From NCBI RefSeq assembly GCF_030816855.1, contig NZ_JAUSYK010000001.1, positions 1,116,001 through 1,180,000 of the forward strand: a stretch of DNA of 64,000 nucleotides, written 5' to 3'. The notes beneath the pieces were generated by a model. The model did not search any database. It was not told where the DNA came from and saw nothing but the letters and a program-made list of their open reading frames with translations. Shown piece by piece: positions 8,130 through 15,300 of this stretch. Each line of letters begins with the position of its first letter. Within the stretch, counting starts at the first letter, position 1. This DNA is from Arthrobacter sp. B3I4 (GTDB lineage: Bacteria > Actinomycetota > Actinomycetes > Actinomycetales > Micrococcaceae). The position numbers were made by a program, and so were the translations under genes.

Positions 8130-8993
8130 ATGACACTGTCAATCGCATGGATTCGAAGTGTGGGAGAAGTTGAAGAACTAGTTTTCGCATCGGATAGCCG
8201 ACTTCGAAATGGGCAAGCATGGGACTGTTGCCCGAAGATAATGTCGTTGCCTCGATCAGACTGTCTCATTTCATTTGCGGGAGATACTCAATACGCATAT
8301 CCACTCATGCTGCAAATGATCCAAGCCATTGACATGTATGCTCCTTCCAGTGACCGGAGAACCGATATCACGGTCGCAAAGAGGCATGCGCTCGAAGTGT
8401 TTAATCAGATGCGCTCTTTGATTCACGATTTTCCTCGCGGCGTCTCAAGCGCTGGTGATCCGGAGGCCGGTTTTCTTTTCGGTGGTTATTCGTGGCGTCA
8501 ACAGGAATTCCTCATATGGCAACTCCACTATGATGCCTCAATTGATAGGTATACTTTTCGACCGGTCCATAAGTGGGCAAAAGGAAACTCCAAGAAGGCC
8601 ATAGCATTCACCGGCGACGTGACCGTCGAAGCCAAGAATCGGCTCATAGACCTACTGAGGGACCGTGGGAAGTTGAGGAATGGCGGCTTCGACATGGAAC
8701 CCTTCGAGGTTCTTCGCGACATGATTAGATCCAACGAATACCCCACCGTTGGTGGCGCTCCCCAAGTGGCGAAGGTTTACAGATTCCTTCGATCCCAGCA
8801 TTTCGCCGTGCGATGGCCGGATGCCAGCGGCCTTCCCCACGCTTTGGGCCGTCCAGCGTTGACCTACGCCAGCGCCGAAGGGGAGCCGCCGGTGCCATAT
8901 GAGAGATTTGACGTGCCCGTAATTGACCCTGATAGCCCGGAGCGCCATTCAAGACACAGTAAAGAAGGCCAAGACGTTCTCTGGACGAAGTAG
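8130..8993 (+). CDS. Ntn-hydrolase (proteasome beta-subunit-like) protein of the island
   Basis: Protein of 287 aa from ATG 8130, which has GGGAG 8 nt upstream; this start is clearly better than the longer in-frame extension to 8088. It begins MTLSIAWIRS. Removal of Met exposes Thr as residue 1, the hallmark nucleophile of proteasome-like Ntn-hydrolases. Counting from this Thr, Asp21 lies in LVFASDSR and Lys35 in CCPKI, spaced like the Thr1/Asp17/Lys33 triad of HslV and proteasome beta subunits. A further SFAGDTQYAYPL segment and a C-terminal GGAPQVAKVYRFLR/VRWPD region follow. There is no ATPase partner nearby. It lies divergent to the D12/ParB pair, suggesting membership of the same accessory module. 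Enzymatic activity is inferred from the N-terminal pattern only. Confidence 0.6.
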   Translation: MTLSIAWIRSVGEVEELVFASDSRLRNGQAWDCCPKIMSLPRSDCLISFAGDTQYAYPLMLQMIQAIDMYAPSSDRRTDITVAKRHALEVFNQMRSLIHDFPRGVSSAGDPEAGFLFGGYSWRQQEFLIWQLHYDASIDRYTFRPVHKWAKGNSKKAIAFTGDVTVEAKNRLIDLLRDRGKLRNGGFDMEPFEVLRDMIRSNEYPTVGGAPQVAKVYRFLRSQHFAVRWPDASGLPHALGRPALTYASAEGEPPVPYERFDVPVIDPDSPERHSRHSKEGQDVLWTK

Positions 8994-9034
8994 GCCGGAC
9001 GGGTGGCGCGCTGGTTGGGAATCCCGCTTTTCTA

Positions 9035-9050
9035 GTGCGCGGAAGCGCAC
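9035..9050 (+). other. Hairpin downstream of the Ntn-hydrolase gene
   Basis: GTGCGC (9035-9040), loop GGAA, then GCGCAC (9045-9050) form a perfect 6-bp stem with a stable tetraloop 41 bp after the stop codon. No T-run follows, so it is at best a weak terminator or an mRNA-stabilising hairpin. Confidence 0.35.
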
Positions 9051-9116
9051 CGAGACCATCAACGGCCGCAGGGTGCAGTAGCGACCGGTGCAAGAGATAC
9101 AAGAATGTTCACCATC

Positions 9117-9818
9117 TCAAACGAGCGGCCAGGGATAGCGCATCCCCGTCCGGTCCACCGGCAGTGACCCCGCAACCAGCATCCGCTGCACTCGCCGCTG
9201 CAGGGCGGTGACCTCGTCGTCGTCGAGCAGTTCCGCCAACTCGGCGGGGACGGTCTCCGCGAGCTGAGCGATGTCGGCCAGCAGGGCCTCCGGAATCGGC
9301 TCGCCGGCGAAGTCCCAGATCACGGTGCGCAGTTTGAAGGCCGCGGAGAAGCAGAGTCCGTGGTCGATGCCCCAGATCCGGCCGTCGTCGCCGCGGAGCA
9401 CGTGGCCGCTTTTGCGGTCGGTGTTGTTCGCGACAAAGTCGAACAGCGCGATCCGGGCGAGATCAGGATGGGTCTCGGGGGCGTCCTCGAACAGTGTGAA
9501 GTAGTGCTGCTGGAAATCGCACTCGATGAACCACTGCAGCGAGCCGACGCCCAGGGGAGCGTCGTCACGGATCACGGTCGGCGGGACGAAGCCCCAGCCC
9601 AGCGACTCGCTCAGCACGTAGGCGGCGCGTTCGCGCTTGTAGAGCCCGGGCTCGAAGTCGGAGAGCGGACGTTCGCCGGCCTCCGGTTTGTAGACCGCGT
9701 ACCCCTCGTCCTCGCCGCAGGTGACCTGGACCAGGAACGTCTGGTTGCTGCTGCGCGGGATGAGGCCGAGCAGCTCGATGCTGCCCTCGGTCAGCAGAGT
9801 CAGTTCGCGGCCGGACAC
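9117..9818 (-). CDS. SCO1664 family protein (phosphatidylinositol kinase-like fold)
   Basis: Protein of 233 aa of the conserved actinobacterial SCO1664 family, distantly related to PI3/4-kinase-like folds. Typical elements are YAVYKPEAGERPLSDFE (nucleotide-lysine region), RERAAYVLSESLGW, FDFVANNTDRKSGHVL (catalytic-loop-like Asn-Asn-Xaa-Asp) and IWGIDHGLCF (DFG-like metal region). It is 25 bp downstream of an MSMEG_4193-type phosphomutase on the same strand, a well-known partner. In many actinobacteria a DUF3090 gene stands between or beside these two, and it is missing here. Biochemical function is unknown; the fold implies a phosphotransferase. Confidence 0.88.
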   Translation of the reverse strand: MSGRELTLLTEGSIELLGLIPRSSNQTFLVQVTCGEDEGYAVYKPEAGERPLSDFEPGLYKRERAAYVLSESLGWGFVPPTVIRDDAPLGVGSLQWFIECDFQQHYFTLFEDAPETHPDLARIALFDFVANNTDRKSGHVLRGDDGRIWGIDHGLCFSAAFKLRTVIWDFAGEPIPEALLADIAQLAETVPAELAELLDDDEVTALQRRVQRMLVAGSLPVDRTGMRYPWPLV

Positions 9819-9843
9819 GATCGCTCCCGCCTCCGAAACCGAT

Positions 9844-10518
9844 TCATGACGCCCGGAGCCCGCTGAGCGGTTCCGCCGTCGAATTCACCATCAGCACCGC
9901 AGGGTCCTGGCCCTCCACAAACGTGATGGCCGAGACCGAGCCAGGGCTGATCATGATCCGCTGGAACAGGTCCAGCGGCGTGCCCAGGGCGTGGGCCACT
10001 GCGGCCTTGATGGGATCGGCGTGGGAGAAGCACACCACCACACCCCCTGCGTGGGCCGCGCACAGCGCCTCCATCGCGCCGACAATCCGGTTCTGCATTT
10101 CCGGGAAGCTCTCGCCGTCCGGGAAGCGGAACTGGGACGGGCTGTGCTGCACTGTCTGCCACTCCGGCACGGCCGCCAGGTCTGCGATCGCGGAGCCGGT
10201 CCAGCCACCGAAATCACACTCCAGCAACCCGTCGTCGTGCTTCACGGCCAGCCCCGTGCGTGCCGCCGTCGGCTCCGCCGTCTCACACGCGCGCTCCAGC
10301 GGGGAGGAGTAGAGGGCATCCACCGGCAGTCCGGCGAGCCGGTCCGCGACCCGTTCGGCCTGCTCCCGGCCGCGGTCGGAGAGGTGCAGCCCCGGCGCGC
10401 GGCCCGGCAGGACGGATCCCGTAGTCGGCGTCTGGCCGTGGCGCACCAGCAGCAAGAGGGTGCCCGGACGCGCGGGGGCGGGAGGAGGAGTTGATTCAAC
10501 TGCAGTTGCTGTAGCCAT
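9844..10518 (-). CDS. MSMEG_4193 family histidine phosphatase/phosphomutase
   Basis: Histidine phosphatase superfamily enzyme of 224 aa. The catalytic phosphohistidine motif is LLLVRHGQT, followed by the second-half motifs YSSPLERACETAE and VVVCFSHADPIKAA (second catalytic His). I prefer ATG 10516-10518 over the ATG two codons upstream, because a -10-like TAGGCT (complement of 10527-10532) lies 8 nt before it, consistent with a leaderless transcript, while the upstream ATG would be only 2 nt from the -10. It is co-transcribed with the SCO1664-family gene. The substrate is unknown for this family. Confidence 0.9.
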   Translation of the reverse strand: MATATAVESTPPPAPARPGTLLLLVRHGQTPTTGSVLPGRAPGLHLSDRGREQAERVADRLAGLPVDALYSSPLERACETAEPTAARTGLAVKHDDGLLECDFGGWTGSAIADLAAVPEWQTVQHSPSQFRFPDGESFPEMQNRIVGAMEALCAAHAGGVVVCFSHADPIKAAVAHALGTPLDLFQRIMISPGSVSAITFVEGQDPAVLMVNSTAEPLSGLRAS

Positions 10519-10655
10519 CAGCATCCAGCCTATCGTTCACCGCCTGCCCCGTACCTCGCAAGCTCGGCCCGGGGACCCCGGGCGGCTCTCTTAGCCAAGC
10601 GTCCGGATGCGCAGGAATCTCACCAAATCCCTCGATTCCCCGCCGGGTACAGGTC

Positions 10656-10667
10656 TACGGTGGAGGA
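10656..10667 (+). promoter_or_regulatory. -10 box of a probable leaderless mRNA for the AAA+ gene
   Basis: TACGGT (10656-10661) fits the actinobacterial TANNNT -10 box and ends 6 nt before the GTG at 10668. The GGAGGA between them is too close to the start to act as a normal ribosome site, so leaderless translation is the simplest reading. Confidence 0.45.
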
Positions 10668-12056
10668 GTGAGTGATCGCCCCGAAATCTTCACTGTTGGT
10701 GAACTGCATGCCTCCGGCCACGTCCACAAGGACCTGCGCCGCGAGATCCGCGATAACCTGCTGGCCGCGCTCGCCGCCGGCCGCGACCCGTGGCCCGGGA
10801 TGTACGGCTTCAGCCGCACCGTCCTGCCGCAGCTCGAACGCGCCCTGCTGGCCGGGCACGACGTCGTCCTGCTCGGCGAACGCGGGCAGGGCAAGACCCG
10901 GCTGCTGCGCACCCTGGCCGGGCTGCTGGACGAGTGGTCGCCGGTGATCGAGGACTCGGAACTGAACGAACACCCCTACGACCCCATCACCGAACACTCC
11001 CGCGCCCTCGCCCTCACCGAGGGGGACCGGCTGCGGGTGGCGTGGCGGCACCGCTCCGAACGGTACGTCGAGAAGCTCGCGACGCCGGACACCTCCGTCG
11101 CGGACTTGATCGGCGACGTCGACCCGATGCGGGTGGCCGAGGGCCGCCGCCTGGGCGACCCGGAAACCATCCACTACGGCCTGGTGCCGCGCTCCAACCG
11201 CGGCATCATCGCCATCAACGAACTCCCCGACCTCGCCGAGCGGATCCAGGTCTCCATGCTCAACGTGATGGAGGAACGCGACATCCAGATCCGCGGCTAC
11301 GTGCTGCGGCTGCCGCTGGACGTCCTGGTGGTCGCGTCCGCCAACCCCGAGGACTACACCAACCGCGGCCGGATCATCACCCCGCTGCGGGACCGCTTCG
11401 GCGCCGAGATCCGCACCCACTACCCGATCGAGCTCGAGGACGAGGTGGCCGTCATCGAACAGGAAGGCCAGCTGGTGGCCGGCGTCCCGCCCGTCATCCT
11501 CGAAATCCTGGCCCGCTACACCCGGGCACTGCGGCAGTCCCCGGCGATCAACCAGACCTCCGGGGTGTCCGCGCGGTTCGCGATCGCCGGCGCCGAAACC
11601 GTCGCCGCCGCCGCCCTGCGCCGGGCCAGCGTGCGCGGCGAGGACCACGCCGTCGCCCGGATCATCGACCTGGAGGCCGCCGTCGATGTCCTCGGCGGCA
11701 AGATCGAGTTCGAATCCGGCGAGGAAGGCCGGGAACAGGACATCCTGGACCACCTGCTGCGGATGGCCACCGCCGAGGCCGTCCGGGCGCACTTCCACGG
11801 CATCGACATGGGTGACCTCGTCGCCGCGCTGGACGGCCACACCACGGTTACCACCGGCGAATTGGTCACCGCGCGGGAGTTCCTGGAAGGCCTCCCGTCG
11901 CTCAACGGATCGAGCCTCTACGACGAGATCGGTGAGCGCCTGGGCGCGGAGAACGACGGGCAGCGCGCCGCCGCCGTCGAACTGGCCCTCGAAGGCCTCT
12001 ACCTCGCCCGCCGGATCTCCAAGGACTCCGACGACGAGGAAACGGTTTACGGCTAG
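10668..12056 (+). CDS. AAA+ ATPase, magnesium chelatase ChlI/MoxR-like
   Basis: ATPase of 462 aa. It has Walker A GERGQGKTRLLR (about residues 65-76), a Walker B region GIIAINELPDLAERIQ and a sensor segment VVASANPEDYTNRGRII. This matches the helical-insert AAA+ clade of ChlI and MoxR-type chaperones. The GTG start at 10668 directly follows GGAGGA, and a TANNNT -10 box suggests leaderless translation. Twenty-seven bases downstream begins a VWA-domain protein on the same strand. The ATPase/VWA pair is a widespread two-gene unit thought to load metals or remodel protein complexes. No chlorophyll or cobalamin genes are nearby, so the target here is unknown. Confidence 0.93.
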   Translation: MSDRPEIFTVGELHASGHVHKDLRREIRDNLLAALAAGRDPWPGMYGFSRTVLPQLERALLAGHDVVLLGERGQGKTRLLRTLAGLLDEWSPVIEDSELNEHPYDPITEHSRALALTEGDRLRVAWRHRSERYVEKLATPDTSVADLIGDVDPMRVAEGRRLGDPETIHYGLVPRSNRGIIAINELPDLAERIQVSMLNVMEERDIQIRGYVLRLPLDVLVVASANPEDYTNRGRIITPLRDRFGAEIRTHYPIELEDEVAVIEQEGQLVAGVPPVILEILARYTRALRQSPAINQTSGVSARFAIAGAETVAAAALRRASVRGEDHAVARIIDLEAAVDVLGGKIEFESGEEGREQDILDHLLRMATAEAVRAHFHGIDMGDLVAALDGHTTVTTGELVTAREFLEGLPSLNGSSLYDEIGERLGAENDGQRAAAVELALEGLYLARRISKDSDDEETVYG

Positions 12057-12083
12057 GCAGTCCCAAGGCTTACAGGAGGGCCC

Positions 12084-14084
12084 ATGACCGCTCACCACCG
12101 GTCCCGGTACAGCCGCTACGCGGGCGGGCCGGATCCGCTCGCCCCGCCGGTGGACCTGGCGGAGGCGCTCGACGCCGTCGCCGAGGACGTCATGGCCGGC
12201 TACTCGCCCCGGCACGCCCTGCAGGAGTACCTTCGGCGCGGCGGCCGGAACCGGGAAGGACTCGACGACCTCGCCGGCCGGGTGCAGCAGCGGCGCAAGG
12301 ACCTGCTGGGCCGGCACAAGCTGGACGGGACGCTGAACGAGGTCCAGAAACTGCTGGAGACCGCGGTGCTGGAGGAGCGCAAGCAGCTGGCCCGCGACGT
12401 GCGGATGGACGACACGGACCGCGCCTTCCGCGAGATGCAGCTGCAGAACCTGCCAAAGTCCACGGCCGCGGCGGTCAACGAGCTCGCCTCCTACGACTGG
12501 CAGTCCAGTACCGCCCGGGAAGCGTACGAGCAGATCAAGGACCTGCTGGGCCGGGAGATCCTGGACCAGCGCTTCGCCGGCATGAAGCAGGCGCTCGAGG
12601 GCGCCACCGAGGAGGACCGCGCGGTCGTCGCCGAGATGCTGGGCGACCTCAACGAACTGCTCGACAAGCACCGCCGCGGCGAGGACACCGACGCGGACTT
12701 CCAGGAGTTTATGACCAAGCACGGCGAGTTCTTCCCGGAGAACCCGCAGTCGGTCGAGGAGCTGATCGACGCGCTCGCCGAGCGCGCGGCCGCCGCTCAG
12801 CGGATGCTGCGCTCCATGTCCGCCGAGCAGCGCGAGGAACTGATGCAGCTTTCCGCCCAGGCGTTCGGCTCGCCGGAGCTTATGGCACAGCTGGGCCAAC
12901 TCGATGCGAACCTGCAGGCCCTGCGCCCCGGCGAGGACTGGTCCGGCTCCGAACAGTTCGACGGCGAGGAGGGGCTAGGCCTCGGCGACGGCACCGGCGT
13001 GCTGCAGGACCTCGCCGAACTGGACGAACTCGCCGAGCAGCTCTCCCAGTCCTACAACGGCTCCCGGCTGGATGACCTGGACCTGGAGGCCCTGGGCCGC
13101 CAGTTGGGGCAGGACGCGGCCGTCTCGGCGCGGACGCTCGCGGAGATTGAAAAGGCCATGCACGACGGCGGCTTCCTGCAGCGCAACGCCGACGGGGACC
13201 TGAAGCTCTCGCCGCAGGCCATGCGGCGACTGGGCCGGTCGCTGCTGCGGGACACCGCCAAACAGCTCTCCGGCCGGCAGGGCCGACGGGACACCCGGGC
13301 CGCCGGGGCGGCGGGGGAGCAGACCGGGTCCAGCCGGCCCTGGGAGTTCGGCGACGCCGAACCCTGGGATGTCACCCGTACCATCACCAACGCCATCCGC
13401 CGCACCATCGCCGACGGCGGCGACTCGCGCCGCGGGCTGCGGCTGGCCGTGGACGACATCGAGGTGACCGAGACCGAGGCCCGAACCCAAGCCGCCGTCG
13501 CCCTGCTGGTGGATGTGTCCTTCTCGATGGCCGCGGAGGGGCGCTGGGTGCCGATGAAACGAACCGCGCTGGCCCTGCACCACCTGGTGTCGACTAAGTT
13601 CCGCGGTGACCGGCTGCAGCTGATCGCGTTCGGCCGTTACGCGCAGTCGATGGACATCGGCGAGCTGATGGCCTCGCCGGCGCTGCGGGAACAGGGCACC
13701 AACCTGCACCACGGCCTGCTGCTCGCCGGCCGCTTCTTCCGCAAGCACCCGTCCATGCAGCCGGTTCTGCTGGTGGTGACCGACGGCGAACCTACCGCGC
13801 ACCTGCTGGCCGACGGCGACTCGTGGTTCAACTGGCCGCCGGACGCGGAGACCATCCGCGTCACCGTTGCCGAGCTGGACCGGCTGGGCCGTTCCGGTGT
13901 GCAGGCCACGTTCTTCCGGCTGGGGAACGACCCGGGGCTGGAACGGTTCATCCAGAAGATGGCCCGCCGGGTCGACGGCCGCGTGGTGGCTCCTGAGGCC
14001 GGGGACCTGGGCGCCGCCGTCGTCGGCGAGTACCTCCGCGCGCACTTCCGGGGGCAGGCGTACAGCGACGACGACTGGGCGTAG
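12084..14084 (+). CDS. VWA (von Willebrand factor A) domain protein, ChlD/CoxE-like
   Basis: Protein of 666 aa paired with the AAA+ ATPase upstream, with an AGGAGGG ribosome site before ATG 12084. The first 450 residues are charged and helical (many Glu/Leu/Arg heptad-like stretches, likely coiled coil). The C-terminal VWA domain (about 470-650) has the metal-ion-dependent adhesion site LLVDVSFSMA (DxSxS), the conserved Thr in REQGTNLHHGLLLAGRFF and the Asp in VLLVVTDGEPTAHL. By analogy with ChlI/ChlD and MoxR/VWA pairs, it should bind a Mg2+-dependent partner and be remodelled by the ATPase. It is cytoplasmic, with no signal peptide or membrane segment. Confidence 0.93.
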   Translation: MTAHHRSRYSRYAGGPDPLAPPVDLAEALDAVAEDVMAGYSPRHALQEYLRRGGRNREGLDDLAGRVQQRRKDLLGRHKLDGTLNEVQKLLETAVLEERKQLARDVRMDDTDRAFREMQLQNLPKSTAAAVNELASYDWQSSTAREAYEQIKDLLGREILDQRFAGMKQALEGATEEDRAVVAEMLGDLNELLDKHRRGEDTDADFQEFMTKHGEFFPENPQSVEELIDALAERAAAAQRMLRSMSAEQREELMQLSAQAFGSPELMAQLGQLDANLQALRPGEDWSGSEQFDGEEGLGLGDGTGVLQDLAELDELAEQLSQSYNGSRLDDLDLEALGRQLGQDAAVSARTLAEIEKAMHDGGFLQRNADGDLKLSPQAMRRLGRSLLRDTAKQLSGRQGRRDTRAAGAAGEQTGSSRPWEFGDAEPWDVTRTITNAIRRTIADGGDSRRGLRLAVDDIEVTETEARTQAAVALLVDVSFSMAAEGRWVPMKRTALALHHLVSTKFRGDRLQLIAFGRYAQSMDIGELMASPALREQGTNLHHGLLLAGRFFRKHPSMQPVLLVVTDGEPTAHLLADGDSWFNWPPDAETIRVTVAELDRLGRSGVQATFFRLGNDPGLERFIQKMARRVDGRVVAPEAGDLGAAVVGEYLRAHFRGQAYSDDDWA

Positions 14085-14493
14085 TAGTCCAGGTGTGGGC
14101 GGCACGGTACTTGTCGAATTTCGCCGCCCGGTGCAAGCAGCCGAGACCGAGCTGCGCCGGCACATTCCAATAACGCCGCGGAACTTTGCCAGCGAACACA
14201 AAGCACCACACTTTTCTTGCCCAGAAGCGCCGGCAGCAAATCGTTGAAACTGCTGGCACCGTTTTCTAAAAGAGTTTGCGAGTAGCCCTAGGATAAACAA
14301 AACCTCATTACTTTCCGAGTTTTAGATCTCGACGTCGAGCCAAGATTGTGCCGGAGCATTGTTATTTGAAGTTAGGGGGCGCTGAGCCGTGAGCAGCGCC
14401 ACGGTGCTCCGAGCCGCCCGGGTGCTGGGCGAAGGCCCCGAAGAGGGGTTGCTGCCGGGCGCCTCACCCTCGGACTTGGGGCTTTTCTGAAAA
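14085..14493. other. Structured intergenic region upstream of the 44-aa gene
   Basis: About 410 bp without a supportable protein gene. Two foldable segments are evident. GGCGCTG (14378-14384) pairs with CAGCGCC (14394-14400). GAG-cc-GCCCGG (14411-14421) pairs with CCGGGC-gc-CTC (14455-14465) and encloses CCCC (14436-14439)/GGGG (14445-14448). GGGGCTTTT follows at 14478-14486. The layout suggests a small structured RNA or a terminator complex, but I recognise no known RNA family. A promoter lies just downstream at 14494. Confidence 0.35.
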
Positions 14494-14522
14494 CTGGCAC
14501 AAAAAAAATAAACGTGTATGGT
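14494..14522 (+). promoter_or_regulatory. Sigma-70-type promoter for the 44-aa protein
   Basis: -35 CTGGCA (14494-14499), 17-bp spacer containing an A8 tract, and -10 TATGGT (14517-14522). The spacing is ideal, and the start of the small gene lies about 35 nt downstream of the predicted transcript start. Confidence 0.55.
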
Positions 14523-14559
14523 CATTGGTACACGCAAAGCACAGAAAGGTGTGATTCCG

Positions 14560-14694
14560 TTGTCCGGAAAATCGCTTAAGAGTGGTAGTGCCAAAAAAGC
14601 AGGAAAGACGATTCTCGAAAAGCGGGCCCAGAAAAGAGCTAAAAGCGAAACTAGTGAACTTCAGTTCGTGAAGCCGCGCAAGAATCAGCGCTAA
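14560..14694 (+). CDS. Small basic protein (44 aa)
   Basis: TTG start at 14560 with AAAGG ten bases upstream, and TAA at 14692-14694. The 44-residue product begins MSGKSLKSGSAKKAGKTILE and ends VKPRKNQR. It contains about 14 Lys/Arg and no hydrophobic core, so it is probably disordered or nucleic-acid/ribosome-associated. Very short, Lys-rich proteins with a terminal KPRK-type tail are, to my knowledge, widespread but uncharacterised in actinobacteria. A well-spaced promoter directly upstream supports expression. An alternative in-frame GTG at 14551 is too close to the ribosome site. Confidence 0.65.
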   Translation: MSGKSLKSGSAKKAGKTILEKRAQKRAKSETSELQFVKPRKNQR

Positions 14695-14841
14695 TATGCC
14701 GCGGGCGGCCGGACGCGAGACTCCTAGCCCGCTCGGCCGCCTGCACCTCTTCTCCCGCGATGTAGACGCCGTCGCCCAGCAACGCCAGGCACCCGGAGGT
14801 GCCTCGCATTTCGTGTAAGCCCAAAGACAAGAAACAGAACC

Positions 14842-15300
14842 ATGAACACCACCTACGACGCCTTGATCGTCCCCGCCCAACTCACCCAGCCCGTGCGGAT
14901 TGAAAGGGTGGACGTCGATGTCGATGTTCTGCAGGAACTGGTGGGAGGGAACGTGGAGTCCCTCCCCGGTCCGGACTGGCACGTCTACTTTAACGATGAG
15001 GGCGGGCGGCTGCCGCAAAACGATCGGGCGGAAGTCCTCATCCGCGAAGCAGGCGCCGATCTCGATGAGACTTTCAAGGGGACGGGCGTCTTCCTGGGCC
15101 ACGGTCCTAGCGGTGAAGAAGCCAGCGCCCCCGCTCACCTCATCCGGCTCGCCGAGCAGCTCTTCGCTGCCAGGCTTCAGCCCGCGCTGCCCAGTCTGTC
15201 CAGCGCGCGACGCCCTCAGTCCGAGGACGGGGAGCCGGTCTCCGCCGTAGCGGACACATCTGCACCCACGCCCGCATACGACGCCGAAACCCGGCGGTAG
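14842..15300 (+). CDS. DUF3846-like protein
   Basis: Protein of 152 aa. The first about 110 residues resemble DUF3846: an opening MNTTYDALIVPAQLTQPVRI, then ELVGGNVESLPGPDWHVYFNDEG and the polar NDRAEVLIREAG. Such proteins occur singly on plasmids, phages and actinobacterial chromosomes; their function is unknown. The last about 28 codons overlap, tail to tail, the 3' end of the MFS gene on the other strand (15216-15300). This part is Ala/Pro/Ser-rich, as expected for antisense reading of membrane-protein code, so the C-terminus was probably extended by loss of an earlier stop. The ribosome site before ATG is weak (AGACAAGAAA). Confidence 0.6.
   Translation: MNTTYDALIVPAQLTQPVRIERVDVDVDVLQELVGGNVESLPGPDWHVYFNDEGGRLPQNDRAEVLIREAGADLDETFKGTGVFLGHGPSGEEASAPAHLIRLAEQLFAARLQPALPSLSSARRPQSEDGEPVSAVADTSAPTPAYDAETRR

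Noticed and set aside
10620..12899. Long (759-codon) open frame on the minus strand
   Set aside because: Antisense to the AAA+ and VWA genes; composition is Gly/Val/Arg/His-rich as expected for the complement of high-G+C code, with no domain.
12975..14300. 441-codon minus-strand frame
   Set aside because: Antisense to the VWA gene.
14322..14594. 90-codon minus-strand frame
   Set aside because: Antisense to the promoter and start of the 44-aa basic protein; no domain.
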